Source: Pictodentalium vernedei (Eukaryota > Mollusca > Scaphopoda > Dentaliida > Dentaliidae). From it: a stretch of 64,000 bases of DNA. Of this stretch, positions 13,060-23,378 are shown one piece after another. Location of the stretch: contig CM062296.1 in the NCBI GenBank assembly GCA_031216915.1, positions 796,149,608 to 796,213,607 on the forward strand. Reading direction: 5' to 3'. The notes under the pieces are model-generated. The model made no database searches. It was not told the origin of the DNA and saw only the letters and a program-made list of their open reading frames with translations. How positions within the stretch are numbered: position 1 is the stretch's first letter; each line of letters begins with the position of its first letter. A program made the position numbers and the translations under genes.

Positions 13060-13690
13060 GTGTCTCACAGGTATATATATCAGAAGCCCACTTATTCGCC
13101 CCCTTTTTTCGCCTCTCTCATTGTACTTATTTGTGTTCTTCTGATCTTATCGGGAGATTTAGAGTTGAATACAGGACCGGTATCTACTTATAATACTGGT
13201 CTGCGAATTCTTCATCTTAATGTCCAAAGCCTCAAGCCTAAATTATACTTAATTCAGTGTGAAGTTTCACATTTTAAAATTTGTGCTTTTTCTGAAACTT
13301 GGCTAGATCCGACTGAACATAGTTCTGGTGTGTACTTACCCATTTTGGGGGAACCCATAAGAAAAGACAGAACAGGCGGAGGTTGCTGCGTTGCCCTCTA
13401 TGTGAAAGATCAATTATGTTCTATAACCCGTCCCGATCTTGAAGTGCCAAATCTCGAAAACGTCTTGGTAGAAATACAAACTCGTCTTGGATTCATACTA
13501 ATATGGGGCTTTTACCGCCCTCCTAACTCCGACAGATTCCAGTGGGATCCAGCGAATTCAGTGATAGAGCGTGGCAAATTTAGAGAAAGCGTAGATACCT
13601 ACAATCTACATCAGCTAATTTCCGAACCAACTTACTACACTGAAGCATCATACTCACGCTCAGTAATCACATTTCTCATTCCCAGTACGA
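13060..13690 (+). pseudogene. LINE endonuclease (CR1/Jockey-type ORF2 N-terminus), truncated
   Basis: The frame opens with a hydrophobic stretch and GDLELNTGP, then RILHLNVQSL, CAFSETWLDP and a GGGCCVALYVKD segment, followed by IWGFYRPPNS. These are the N, E and central motifs of the apurinic-type endonuclease that nicks the target in non-LTR retrotransposons. The segment that should carry the GDFN motif is missing: FYRPPNSDRFQWD passes directly into LHQLISEPTYY. No reverse transcriptase follows before the stop at 13695. It is therefore an internally deleted, 3' truncated LINE piece. It starts just right of the hairpin MITE at 12852-12985. Confidence 0.75.
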
Positions 13691-13699
13691 AATGACATG

Positions 13700-14029
13700 A
13701 AACACTCCTTCCCGGTGCGAGATTTGTGTATTCCCGGCATCAAATCCAACCGGGGGTTTTTTGGGCTAGAAAATCAAAAGAATGTAGCGCATAGAGAGGT
13801 AAGTAGATAAACGCTACTGTTCCGTCAAATAGAAGGGTGGGATTCAAATGCGCGTGCCATGACACAACATTTGTTTTAATGCCGGTAATAGACGAACATG
13901 TGCGCAAGTGTGCGACCCCCATCAGCAGTGCTGAAATAGTTCGACAAATTCGTGTTGTTAAGAGAACACACGTGTTTGTTTGAACAGAAACACTCACTGC
14001 TCGTTAACAGAGTAGTTATTGATAAAACA
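13700..14029. other. No gene seen
   Basis: Short unique stretch between a LINE fragment and a TTAA-type MITE, without a supportable feature. Confidence 0.4.
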
Positions 14030-14270
14030 TTAAAACTCTTTGAACCCTGGTGGAATCTTCCATATTAGGTCAATGACAGCAACTGGAAGAGTCATGTTCA
14101 TTATTTAGGGGTAGACCAATTAATATTTTCAACGTGGGGCCTTGGGGCTGCACGTTGAAAATATTGATTGGACTACCACACACATGCACTTAGCATCCAT
14201 CCTATTTAATGAAATTATGACGTATCATGTTCCTGGCCGGACAAACAGCCACTGGGGCTCAAAGGGTTAA
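14030..14270. mobile_element. TTAA-type MITE (piggyBac-like) with internal hairpin
   Basis: The left end reads ttaaaactctttgaaccctg and the right end reads, in reverse complement, ttaaccctttgagccccag. These are imperfect inverted repeats of about 23 bp starting at TTAA. Inside, 14107-14175 forms a strong hairpin (tagaccaattaatattttca pairing with the segment ending gattggacta). TTAA ends with a CCCTTT core are typical of piggyBac-like non-autonomous elements. The superfamily call is inference. Confidence 0.5.
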
Positions 14271-15180
14271 AACTTCAAATTTCAAATAATAAGTAAAAGT
14301 ATGCATTATCCGCTTGCGTGGTAGCAAGCACAGGCTGCAACGTCCCGATCGGATTTAGACAACTCGTTCTCTGATTTGTTTGACTATCAGCTTAGGTGCA
14401 CAGCCAGCAATGATGCGTTAATGGAATGGGGTCCGGGAAGTTTCCAGTAGTGGTGCTAGCATTTCCCCGATATGCTAGTCTGTAATGCGGCTATATACTA
14501 CCCCTCCCCATCCCGGGACTCAGGGCAGTATATAGCTGTCCTAATGGGATTATGTTGTGCCCCAGAAGCCTTGCAATAAAAGAGAGTTCCCAGACATGGG
14601 GATGGTGGGGGCCTAGGTATATGCTACTCTGTAAGACGGTTATCTGCTTATCCTCCCCAGATTGGAGCTCACTCCTCGGGGTTGAGAGATGGAGGCAGTA
14701 TATAGACCATAGGGCATTTTCTTTCGGCATGCCAAGGATACCTTCCCAATAGAATAAGACTACTGGACAAACTAGTGAGGGAATGGGATGAGGGATAAGT
14801 GGGTGAAACGGATCCTGAGATAACAGGACAATATTAGAGTTGGGGGAATTCAGAAAGTTCCAATGAGAAATATTGTGAAACAGTTTGTTTACGAATTCTG
14901 GGAGGTTAGAAGGGAGAAGGAGGGAGGGATTTCATATGTTCAACAGGGGGAATGAAGGCCGCCTCAGTAGCGGATGACCGAAGCATTATTAGCAGGCTCT
15001 GATATTACTTATGGCATAAGCGTAACAGTTTTCGCCTGACTACTTGTTCTAATCTGGTAGTTTCTCAAGCGTCATCTCCTGTTTTGATTTAACGGTACGA
15101 GCATCACGCTACCTTAGATCCAAATCGGGAACCGTTTGCTTCATAGTTTGTCGTACAAGTTGGATAGATGTCTCCTTATA
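14271..15180. other. No gene seen
   Basis: Two loosely similar stretches contain agtatatagctgt and ggtatatgctact, but there is no clear repeat or coding frame. Confidence 0.4.
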
Positions 15181-15182
15181 TG

Positions 15183-15683
15183 CTAATTCGACAAATCTGT
15201 CAAGGTTTGAATAGTTTTATTTACTGTGTCGACTTCTTTTCCTAGTTTTTCTCTGTCTACGGCAGCCGTTTCGTGTTGTTCGTGACCGAATAAGTCTACG
15301 TCGCCGCCGGTGGTGTCAGGTCCAGGAACCAGCTTCTTCCCGTCATCACTCACGATATAATCTCTGTTATGACCATCCTTTGTTTGCAACGCCTGTGGTA
15401 TTCTTCCAGGTTTGAGGCACTGAGGAAACTTAGCGCGATTGTACGACCTCAGTATGGAAAGAGAAGGGACTGCAAAGTTTATATTTGACTCAGCAGGATC
15501 GAAAGTTCCCCGCGTTTCGTCACCTGGTGCCAATGACCCCGTGCTTTTCATGCCATTCGTGAATAATAAAAACTTGTTGCTGAAAAGTCTGTAGCCGAAC
15601 TTCCAAAATTTGACGGTATCATCCCAGTACCACATACTTGTTGTGGTTCCTTGTGCGAACCAGCGAACAGTTCCCATGAACAC
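15183..15683 (-). CDS. Unidentified protein, second frame/exon of the copy-1 gene
   Basis: This 166-codon frame overlaps the first frame by 136 nt and begins right after a polypyrimidine-cag acceptor. The N-terminal part is aromatic rich (MWYWDDTVKFWKFGYRLF). The rest is polar, with GPDTTGGDVDLFGHEQHE, and ends DLSN-stop. No domain is recognised. Only residues up to about position 82 (plus coordinate 15440) are inside the duplicated segment; the C-terminal half exists only here. This suggests copy 1 is the more complete version. Whether it joins the upstream frame by splicing is inference. Confidence 0.4.
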   Translation of the reverse strand: MFMGTVRWFAQGTTTSMWYWDDTVKFWKFGYRLFSNKFLLFTNGMKSTGSLAPGDETRGTFDPAESNINFAVPSLSILRSYNRAKFPQCLKPGRIPQALQTKDGHNRDYIVSDDGKKLVPGPDTTGGDVDLFGHEQHETAAVDREKLGKEVDTVNKTIQTLTDLSN

Positions 15684-16195
15684 TGCAGGAGAAACACGAT
15701 ATTATCGACTGGATATATCTCAACAGCTGGAAACGACATGAACTGTTGGAGTTTTAACAAACACCCAGCTTTGTACAATTTTTCGGCAGCTGCTGGCAAC
15801 TTCGCTTCTATTTCTTGTATGATCTCTGGTGGAACCTCAGAATCGCGCGTGTTAGAATGTTTGTAATGAAGAGCTCCCTTTTCGCTTGCAATCTTCGCCG
15901 TTTCACCATTTGTGCTTTTGGGAGCCCCGAGATACAGCAATGTCGCTACCGGTATTGTAGAATGTGGCGTTGTAGGTGAATTTGTCGTTGTACACGTAGT
16001 TGTATGTCCTGTTTCAAACAACGTTGATGCGCGGGTATTGCCACCAGATTTTCTTCCTCCCTTCTTAGCTCTAAACCACAAAAGAGTGCCATACTTTATT
16101 TTCCATATTCTGAAATTGAAGATGTAAACATGTGTAAGAATGCAACGTGGCAGTGTGGCTAAAATTATCATCACGAACAGAGGAGCTTTATACAT
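15548..16195 (-). CDS. Unidentified protein with hydrophobic N-terminus (copy 1, first frame)
   Basis: I do not recognise this family. The 215-codon frame starts at a true ATG at 16195. Residues 4-25 are hydrophobic and could be a signal peptide or membrane anchor, followed by a basic patch RAKKGGRKSGG and a Thr/Ser/Pro-rich linker. A charged, helix-prone part with EVPPEIIQEIEAKLPAAAEK comes next. It ends near a textbook 3' splice site (tttctcctgcag at about 15693-15682 on the minus strand), after which the second frame starts. The two frames may be two exons or one frameshifted gene. A TATA-like tatatata lies upstream near 16385. In the second copy the same frame is broken by indels. Confidence 0.45.
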   Translation of the reverse strand: MYKAPLFVMIILATLPRCILTHVYIFNFRIWKIKYGTLLWFRAKKGGRKSGGNTRASTLFETGHTTTCTTTNSPTTPHSTIPVATLLYLGAPKSTNGETAKIASEKGALHYKHSNTRDSEVPPEIIQEIEAKLPAAAEKLYKAGCLLKLQQFMSFPAVEIYPVDNIVFLLQCSWELFAGSHKEPQQVCGTGMIPSNFGSSATDFSATSFYYSRMA

Positions 16196-16816
16196 ATTTC
16201 ATATATCAAAATAGAGGGGATAAACTGGCTAATTATGAGTGTTGAATATAGGCATCACCGATTGTGCGCATGTGTCAAGTGATTACTCTCGATCGTCTAC
16301 AAAATACTCTCACCCACATTGATTTTTGTTTAAGCCGCGTGTCTCTCATAAAGGGAGCACACAGACTCACCCACAGTCGTATATATAGCTATATTTTGTG
16401 CGAAAAAGTCACGGCCAACCAACGGACAATCTAAGATCGAATGCAACTGGTGTGATTGTGCCTCAGAATTTTATTTATGATTCAAAATGTTCTCAATTAG
16501 AGCTACTGTAGTAATATGTTCCCTCCGATTTGATATATAACATGTGCATGCAATCTCAATTGTGTTTAGTTGTATGACATTTTAGGAGCATTTTAGTTAC
16601 TGTAACGATGCAAAAGGGAAAATGTCACATTTTACCCAGGATAATCAAATTATACAAAAAAGAAACATACGCTAACCTATATAAAAAATTAAAAAATTAG
16701 GAGTTATTTCAAGAACCACCCCCCCCCCCCCCCAAAAAAAAAAATAAGGAATAATAGATGTAAAAAAATGCTTGAGCGAGTCCTTTGTACAAAAAAGTAA
16801 AAGCGTATATGTAATT

Positions 16817-17185
16817 ATGAGCAAGCTTTGGGTATTCCCATGCACTAAATATATATCGACGAAATCTGGAAATGTTGCGCTAAAAAATCCTAAAACTAAA
16901 ATGTTTACATATAATATTAGTCAAATAGGGTATACTGAAGATCTTAGGACACAGAAAGTAAGTGTACAGCTCAACAGAAAAGGGCTTTGTCACATGTGTA
17001 TTTGTTGTGTACCGTTCTACGGAGTTGACAACTTCCGATATCAGCGTTGTCAGTCTGATTTGAAAAAATATGAAATTTTATCTCATTTTCCAAATAACGT
17101 ATGTGAAACGATACTTCAGAAAGCAAATTTTAACACCTTTAATTGCGTGGTACGTCTTGCTTCAAATGAAATACGGCAGTATTAA
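16817..17185 (+). CDS. Unidentified 122-residue cysteine-containing protein, copy 1
   Basis: ATG at 16817 opens a frame that reads MSKLWVFPCTKYISTKSG and has a cysteine cluster (CHMCICC then RCQSD) around residues 74-95. It ends EIRQY-stop. The frame also stays open for 15 codons upstream. The second copy at 19303-19671 keeps the full length with only two visible amino-acid changes. I do not know the family. It is convergent with the minus-strand frames at 15.2-16.2 kb and lacks an obvious poly(A) signal directly after the stop. It could be a small gene, an exon, or a chance frame preserved because the duplication is recent. Confidence 0.4.
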   Translation: MSKLWVFPCTKYISTKSGNVALKNPKTKMFTYNISQIGYTEDLRTQKVSVQLNRKGLCHMCICCVPFYGVDNFRYQRCQSDLKKYEILSHFPNNVCETILQKANFNTFNCVVRLASNEIRQY

Positions 17186-17340
17186 TTCTTGAATTTAGCG
17201 ACGCTTCGAAAATCGGGAACTTTGTGTGGGCAAAATAAACACTTTCTTTTTGAGATTTCTAACACATCTTCCACTCACGTATATCATTGAATATCCATCT
17301 ACTAGATGGAAGGGTCTATAAATAACTGGGAGCGGGTCTT

Positions 17341-17428
17341 TTCGGCCTCGGGAACATTCGGCCTCGGGAACATTCGGCCCCGGGAACATTCGGCCTGGGA
17401 ACATTCGGCCTGGGAACATTCGGCCTCC
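17341..17428. repeat. 17-bp minisatellite (gggaacattcggcct)
   Basis: Five units of gggaacattcggcct with a one to two base spacer (c, cc or none) sit in the spacer between the two duplicated segments. The minus-strand reading RMFPG repeats here is a by-product. Confidence 0.85.
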
Positions 17429-17964
17429 GTTTTAAACTAGGGAGACTAAGAGAGACACAGGTTAAGATGAGTTTAAACATCTTTATTACAAACAAAAACC
17501 AAAAATAAATACAGCGTAATGTACAATATATACATATAAAATACATTGACATATATGAATGAATGAAAAGTTACTGCGCGCCGAAGGCGCTCAGGGACGA
17601 TGTGGGATTGAAATCCCTTGCGACCCTAATAACTTTATAGCTTTATTTGCTTATAAATCCACGAGAGTCGGAAGCGAGAGCCAATAATCTTATTAAGTTT
17701 GAGTGTGCGACTGGCAGTAGGATAGTGGGTTCAGATCCCCGAGAACCTCGAGCTGGAAAATGGCAGGAATTTGCATAATTACAAGATTTCTGCTCCGTGT
17801 TTGCTATGAGAAGTGGGCAAATTTATGGTAATACTGAAACCGCAGTTTGGTAGTTATTTTAGAAAAAAGACATATATGTTGACAATTACACTTTATATAT
17901 ATCGGCACACAACCTCAAAAATCTATGTACGACCTCAGTATGGAAAGAGAAGAGACTGCAAAGT

Positions 17965-18681
17965 TTATATTTGACTCAGCAGGATCGAAAGTTCCACGCG
18001 TTCGTCACCTGGTGCCAATGACCCCGTGCTTTTCATGCCATTCGTGAATAATAAAAACTTGTTGCTGAAAAGTCTGTAGCCGAACTTCCAAAATTTGACG
18101 GTATCATCCCAGTACCACATACTTGTTGTGGTTCCTTGTGCGAACCAGCGAACAGTTCCCATGAACACTGCAGGAGAAACACGATATTATCGACTGGATA
18201 TATCTCAACAGCTGGAAACGACATGAACTGTTGGAGTTTTAACAAACACCCAGCTTTGTACAATTTTTCGGCAGCTGCTGGCAACTTCGCTTCTATTTCT
18301 TGTATGATCTCTGGTGGAACCTCAGAATCGCGCGTGTTAGAATGTTTGTAATGAAGAGCTCCCTTTTCGCTTGCAATCTTCGCCGTTTCACCATTTGTGC
18401 TTTTTGGGAGCCCCGAGAGACAGCAATATCGCTACCGGTATTGTAGAATGTGGCGTTGTGGGTGAATTTGTCGTTGTACGCGTAGTTGTATGTCCTGTTT
18501 CAAACAACGTTGATGCGCGGGTATTGCCACCAGATTTTCTTCCTCCCTTCTTAGCTCTAAACCACAAAAGAGTGCCATACTTTATTTTCCATATTCTGAA
18601 ATCGAAGATGTAAACATGTGTAAGAATGCAACGTGGCAGTGTGGCTAAAATTATCATCACGAACAGAGGAGCTTTATACAT
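17965..18681 (-). pseudogene. Second copy of the unidentified minus-strand gene, frameshifted and truncated
   Basis: The frame starts at 18681 like copy 1, but indels near 18400-18415 throw it out after about 95 codons. The continuation is found in another frame (18284-18033) and the second-exon-like frame again at 18168-17965. A one-base loss at about 18000 (ccacgcgttcgtc versus ccgcgtttcgtc) also changes the downstream frame. The C-terminal half present in copy 1 is absent because the duplication ends at 17926. This copy is unlikely to be functional. Confidence 0.6.
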
Positions 18682-19302
18682 ATTTCATATATCAAAATAG
18701 AGGGGATAAACTGGCTAATTATGAGTGTTGAATATAGGCATCACCGATTGTGCGCATGTGTCAAGTGATTACTCTCGATCGTCTACAAAATACTCTCACC
18801 CACATTGATTTGTGTTTAAGCCGCGTGTCTCTCATAAAGGGAGCACACAGACTCACCCACAGGCGTATATATAGCTATATTTTGTGCGAAAAAGTCACGG
18901 CCAACCAACGGACAATCTAAGATCGAATGCAACTGGTGTGATTGTGCCTCAGAATTTTATTTATGATTCAAAATGTTCTCAATTAGAGCTACTGTAGTAA
19001 TATGTTCCCTCCGATTTGATATATGACATGTGCATGCAATCTCAATTGTGTTTAGTTGTATGACATTTTAGGAGCACCGTTACTGTAACGATGTAAAAGG
19101 GAAAATGTCACATTTTACCCAGGATAATCAAATTATACAAAAAAGAAACATATGCTAACCTAAATAAAAAATTAAAAAATTAGGAGTTATTTCAAGAACC
19201 ACCCCCCCCCCCCCCTCCAAAAAAAAAAAATAAGGAATAATAGATGTAAAAAAATGCTTGAGCGAGTCCTTTGTACAAAAAAGTAAAAGCGTATATGTAA
19301 TT

Positions 19303-19671
19303 ATGAGCAAGCTTTGGGTATTCCCATGCACTAAATATATATCGACGAAATCTGGAAATGTTGCGCTAAAAAATCCTAAAACTAAAATGTTTACATATAA
19401 TATTAGTCAAATAGGGTATACTGAAGATCTTAGGACACAGAAAGTAAGTGTACAGCTCAACAGAAAAGGGCTTTGTCACATGTGTATTTGTTGTGTACCG
19501 TTCTACGGAGTTGACAACTTCCGATATCAGCGTTGTCAGTCTGATTTGAAAAAATATGAAATTTTATCTCATTTTCCAAATAACGTATGTGAAACGATAT
19601 TTCAGAAAGCAAATTTTAACACCTTTAATTGCGTGGTACGTCTTGCTTCAAGTGAAATACGGCAGTATTAA
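19303..19671 (+). CDS. Unidentified 122-residue cysteine-containing protein, copy 2
   Basis: Full-length second copy of the frame at 16817-17185, with Leu to Phe in the ETIFQ segment and Asn to Ser in ASSEIRQY as the only changes I see. Both copies being open while the neighbouring minus-strand frame is broken in copy 2 is suggestive, but the duplication is too young to prove selection. Confidence 0.4.
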   Translation: MSKLWVFPCTKYISTKSGNVALKNPKTKMFTYNISQIGYTEDLRTQKVSVQLNRKGLCHMCICCVPFYGVDNFRYQRCQSDLKKYEILSHFPNNVCETIFQKANFNTFNCVVRLASSEIRQY

Positions 19672-19924
19672 TTCTTGAATTTAGCGACGCTTCGAAAATC
19701 GGGAACTTTGTGTGGGCAAAATAAACACTTTCTTTTTGAAATTTCTAACACATCTTCCACTCACGTATATCATTGAATATCCATCTACTAGATGGAAGGG
19801 TCTATAAATAACTTACCTTTTCTTTCTGTCGAGTTCTGTTGTAATGTGTTGCTCGTAGACGTCTGACTACGCTGTTGACACCGTGAAGGGATCATTTTGT
19901 ACCGATGTAAAAGGAATGGAAGTC

Positions 19925-20082
19925 CGTAGGAACGTTAGTCCCTCTGGACTATTATTCCGCGGAATTATAGTCCTAGGTCGAACATTTCTAGGAATAGTAG
20001 TCCGCCGGAATGTTCCTAGAAATGTTAGACCTAGGACTATAATTCCGCGGAATAATAGTCCAGAGGGACTAATTTTCCTACG
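19925..20082. mobile_element. Hairpin MITE inserted in a duplicated segment
   Basis: The two arms begin cgtaggaa and contain ttagtccctctggactatta and ttccgcggaattatagtcc, about 70 bp each, with a short centre gtagtccgccgg. The sequences on either side (ggaatggaagtcc and cattacgtgtacactccata) are contiguous, in inverted orientation, at 23181-23220. This indicates that the hairpin inserted into that segment. Confidence 0.7.
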
Positions 20083-20107
20083 CATTACGTGTACACTCCA
20101 TATAAAA

Positions 20108-20161
20108 CCGCACTTCGCGTACCCCACTTTTTGTGTAGAAAAGTGGGGTACCCAAGTGCGG
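20108..20161. repeat. Small inverted repeat (ccgcactt...aagtgcgg)
   Basis: ccgcacttcgcgtaccccac pairs with gtggggtacccaagtgcgg around a tttttgtgtagaaaa loop. The purpose is unknown; it directly follows the sequence shared with 23.18 kb. Confidence 0.6.
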
Positions 20162-20259
20162 TTAGGAAAGAAGCATTACATAATCAATTAGTGCTCGACG
20201 AGAAATTTCTTCCAGAGTCTGAACCTGATTAGCAATATTAGTCTTCAGTCAGCGAATTT

Positions 20260-20490
20260 TTAAAACCTGCATTTCATAAAATAATGACATAAAAATATTA
20301 TATCTGTCCTTTCCAGATCATTGTACCCCGGAATAATGTCCGCTTTTAAACAATTCGCCCAATATTTTTCGAGATATTTAACTTGTTTCCGCATTATAAT
20401 AAAATGTTTTGCCGATATGTCATTTGGATTACCCCCTGTATAATTAAAGGTAAGTTTATCGCCATCGAACATGATCTTGTCCACCTTCAT
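20260..20490 (-). CDS. Unidentified short frame, possibly an exon
   Basis: A true ATG at 20490 starts a 76-codon frame reading MKVDKIMFDGDKLTFNY, then MRKQVKYLEKYWANC and a final FMKCRF. Composition is protein-like and not a repeat, but there is no recognised family and no second copy to judge conservation. It may be a single exon or chance. Confidence 0.25.
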   Translation of the reverse strand: MKVDKIMFDGDKLTFNYTGGNPNDISAKHFIIMRKQVKYLEKYWANCLKADIIPGYNDLERTDIIFLCHYFMKCRF

Positions 20491-20499
20491 TCTCGAAAC

Positions 20500-21050
20500 A
20501 TTTCATCGAGACATTTTTAAATAAAATTACCAAATAGAGGAAGTATTTTAAAATAAAACGTATTCTGTGCGTTGCTATGTTTTTGAACAATAATGTGACA
20601 GTCTCGGCGATACATCCTGTCTTTACGAAGTGCGGCCCCTATTTTTCAGACTCGGGATCATTACGAACTCGGCATATGATTTAAATATCATTGCAGATAA
20701 GCTGCTTCACGTTTACCTCAGTAATTATTTTTGACGAACTAAATTGAGAATGAAACAGAATTAATAAATAAATCCATCTACTCCTTCCGGTCATTTTCGT
20801 AACAACTCGGGTTGATTTTTCAAATTAAGTTCAGTCTTCGGAATCATGAAACTTTAGAAGCAAGAGACGTACGAATCATGGCCTACGGTAAACAAATTTA
20901 TAGTGCAGTTTAGGAAGTGGAAGGCACCCACAATGGGATTTTCTTGTCAACTTCCAATATCTGAAAAAGGCATGAAAAATTGGTGGCGTCACTGGGGGCC
21001 GGTAGGTATTTGCCCCTTAAACGTAGATTTTGCCCACATTTGCTTCCCAC
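20500..21050. other. No gene seen
   Basis: Unique AT-rich sequence without supportable features. Confidence 0.4.
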
Positions 21051-21057
21051 GTCCATA

Positions 21058-21088
<31 letters not shown>

Positions 21089-21145
21089 CTCTCTCTCTCT
21101 CTGCCCCCACCCCCACCCCCCCCCCACGCCCCCCCCCCCCCGTAA
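21058..21145. repeat. Compound microsatellite (CA)n(CT)n followed by poly-C
   Basis: About 12 CA repeats, then ct repeats, then C-rich runs to about 21141. ORFs crossing it are artefacts. Confidence 0.9.
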
Positions 21146-21244
21146 CCATGGCGTATTCACGCCTCCCATGAGTCAACGATCGGCAGTATGGTCTCTCCAC
21201 TTTTAAATCTGATCCGCCGCGTCTGGAAATATTCTCCCTTAAAA

Positions 21245-21545
21245 TTTTATATATTTTCCTTTTTTTTACAGCTTGTGGCCCTCATTAACGGGGAAGGGGA
21301 GCATTCCAATGAGGGGCCATAAACTATGTGACTGAAACAAAATATGGAAATTCACAACGCCAATGGCCGAATTTGGCCAGCACTCAGGCTATACAAAAAT
21401 CTGCATTCAAATTTTATTATGTTTAAGTTTTTGTTTCAAAAACATAGCTTATGACCCTTCATTGGAACGAGCTAGTGGATTTTGAGTCTTTCCACTGAGG
21501 GGTCCCAAGCTCTGTTTTGAGACAAAAAAAATTCAAATTTTTAGT
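21245..21545. repeat. Degenerate repeat related to the MITE at 37.4-37.7 kb
   Basis: The word gtttcaaaaacatag.ttatgacccttcattggaa occurs directly at about 21432-21470 and inverted at about 21296-21338; a weaker inverted form lies near 21490-21525. The same word occurs in both orientations in the TTAA MITE at 37418-37670. This is probably an older member of that family without recognisable ends. Confidence 0.5.
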
Positions 21546-21549
21546 TGTT

Positions 21550-23160
21550 ATTAAAGAATTTATCTTACAAGTGCCACCTGGTTCTGTAGGCGTGTGGAGA
21601 CTATTGGCTCGCCGGATTTATCTTCCTAGCATTTGGTAAGTTTTTTCTTGGAAATAGTATGTTTATTTTCGTGGCTGGAAAGTGGGTAGACTGATAACAT
21701 TTTGGCCAGACGCTGTCGTCTGTATGTTGGTGTTTTGATAATAATAATTCTCCCCAGCCAGCATGGGTTTCTTTTCAATTGATGCTTCAAATGCTTCGGC
21801 CCTTTGACAGATTAATAAGTAAATTAGCCTTAGAAAAGGTGTTGAACATATGACATACCAGTATACAATTAAGCTCAATTAGTTACTTCTGTTCAGTGGC
21901 GTGTTAAATTAAATCGTTTGTTTGCTGTTAATCCCCAAGAAAATGTTAAAAGAAACGAAACACTTGCTATGTTTCATCATATCACATCCCCCAAATAAAA
22001 AAATATTCACAGGAAACATTTTTAAAATCTCCTGAAATTTAGTGCTTGTGCGGTCTCGAGTCCAATGATATTAGCTACAAATAAGAGACTTCATCAGTTG
22101 AAACTTTGGATATTTAGTGCTTAACACGATGTCTTGATCAAGTAGTCCAATAATATTAGCTATGAACAAGCGTCTCAACAAGCTTTATTTATTTTTTATT
22201 ATTTGTTGCTAATATTATTGGTGGACTGTTTCATTATCCACATCATAGTATGATGCCGCAACACTACCATCGAGTTAGGGTGAGAACGGTTTGAGTTTCG
22301 CCGAATTGAATACAGCATGCGTTTTGGCCCTAATCTTTTCAAAATCAGCCCCCCCCCCCCCAAAAAAAAAAAACAAGGAAAAAGAATGGGAGCCAAAACT
22401 CGTTTTATCACCAATATCAGTCACCGCTGATATGACCGATTCCCCGGGTTGAATAAGATGTCACGACGTTGTTCTCATGACCATAAACTCAAGTAATGTA
22501 TTCCTGGTTGGCGTCATTTCGTTCCCGTGGGGACACACTTCATCGATCGGAATGGTCCCGAGTTGAATTATGATACCGTGTTTTGAAGTAGCTCCAGGAA
22601 AAAGATGAGAGAAGCACGGATCGGGTTTACCCAAACTGGATCTGATCCGTGTTTTGAAGATAATCTCCCCCGTGTCTGGGGTTTCATAGCGGCTGTCAGA
22701 TAGAATAAAAAATGCGTTTTAATTTAACATTTGGGCGGATTATGATGTTATATCCCGGGCGAAAGCAGATAAATTGCCAGTATGTTCAAAAAGAAAAATG
22801 TGTAGTTATCTGTACACGTCCATTTCGTTTGAGAATCAGAATGTTTTTTTTTCAACAACAATGACCTCGATTAAGCGAGTTCAGACAATTTTATATCATG
22901 TAAATCCAATAGATGGAAGAGCCACACTGCTTCACGGGGTCGTCAAAATTCACATTTTTTTAAAGATTTATTAGAACACAAAACGTGAATTATTGGATAT
23001 TATTTTGATCCAGAAAATTCTCTCCAAAAATATTTCAGGCACAGAAAAAGGATTTAGTTAAGAGAACTTATTATGTAAATTGCGAGGTGTTTTCCCAATC
23101 AACACTGATTAATGAGTAAATACCTGCTGTTATATAATCATACCTAACGCACTCAGACGA
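21550..23160. other. No gene seen; weak 85-bp tandem repeat inside
   Basis: The only structure noticed is agtccaatgatattagctac at 22059 recurring as agtccaataatattagctat at about 22143, an 85-bp duplication. A short C/A homopolymer lies near 22350. I find no coding frames I trust. Confidence 0.4.
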
Positions 23161-23180
23161 TATCAGGATAATTTTCTTAT

Positions 23181-23378
23181 ATGGAGTGTACACGTAATGG
23201 GACTTCCATTCCTGTTACACCGGGAATGCGAAATGTGATTACTGAGTGTGATTCTGTACATTTGACTTGGATGATAACAGTAAGTAACACTGTAAATGTT
23301 TTATCATGTGAAGTATTAATAGGCACAATTTTTCCAGATTTTATCTCACTGCCCAACGCTTTCAGAAATCGGTTTTGA
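23181..23378 (+). CDS. Unidentified short frame, partly duplicated at 19.9-20.1 kb
   Basis: ATG at 23181 opens 65 codons (MECTRNGTSIPVTPG at the start, PNAFRNRF-stop at the end). The first 40 bp recur in inverted orientation at 19908-20106, split there by a hairpin MITE. The composition could be an extracellular-domain exon, but I recognise no family and the frame may be chance. Confidence 0.25.
   Translation: MECTRNGTSIPVTPGMRNVITECDSVHLTWMITVSNTVNVLSCEVLIGTIFPDFISLPNAFRNRF

Larger units (their letters stand above)
15440..17327. repeat. Direct segmental duplication, copy 1 (1,888 bp)
   Basis: This segment recurs at 17926-19813 with a constant offset of 2486 bp. The left junction is tgtacgacctcagtatgg and the right junction is gggtctataaataact in both. 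Identity looks near 98 percent by eye. Both unidentified frames (minus-strand membrane-type protein, plus-strand cysteine-containing protein) lie inside. A 598-bp spacer separates the copies, so this is not a simple tandem repeat. Confidence 0.9.
17926..19813. repeat. Direct segmental duplication, copy 2 (1,888 bp)
   Basis: Second copy of 15440-17327. Differences are scattered substitutions plus small indels, for example an extra t after gtgcttt and two missing bases in the cgagataca/cgagaca segment near 18415, and a different poly-C/poly-A length near 19200. Confidence 0.9.

Noticed and set aside
17630-17770. tRNA-like sequence with gtgggttcagatcccc
   Set aside because: The B-box-like word is present but no acceptor stem or A-box can be formed; too weak to list.
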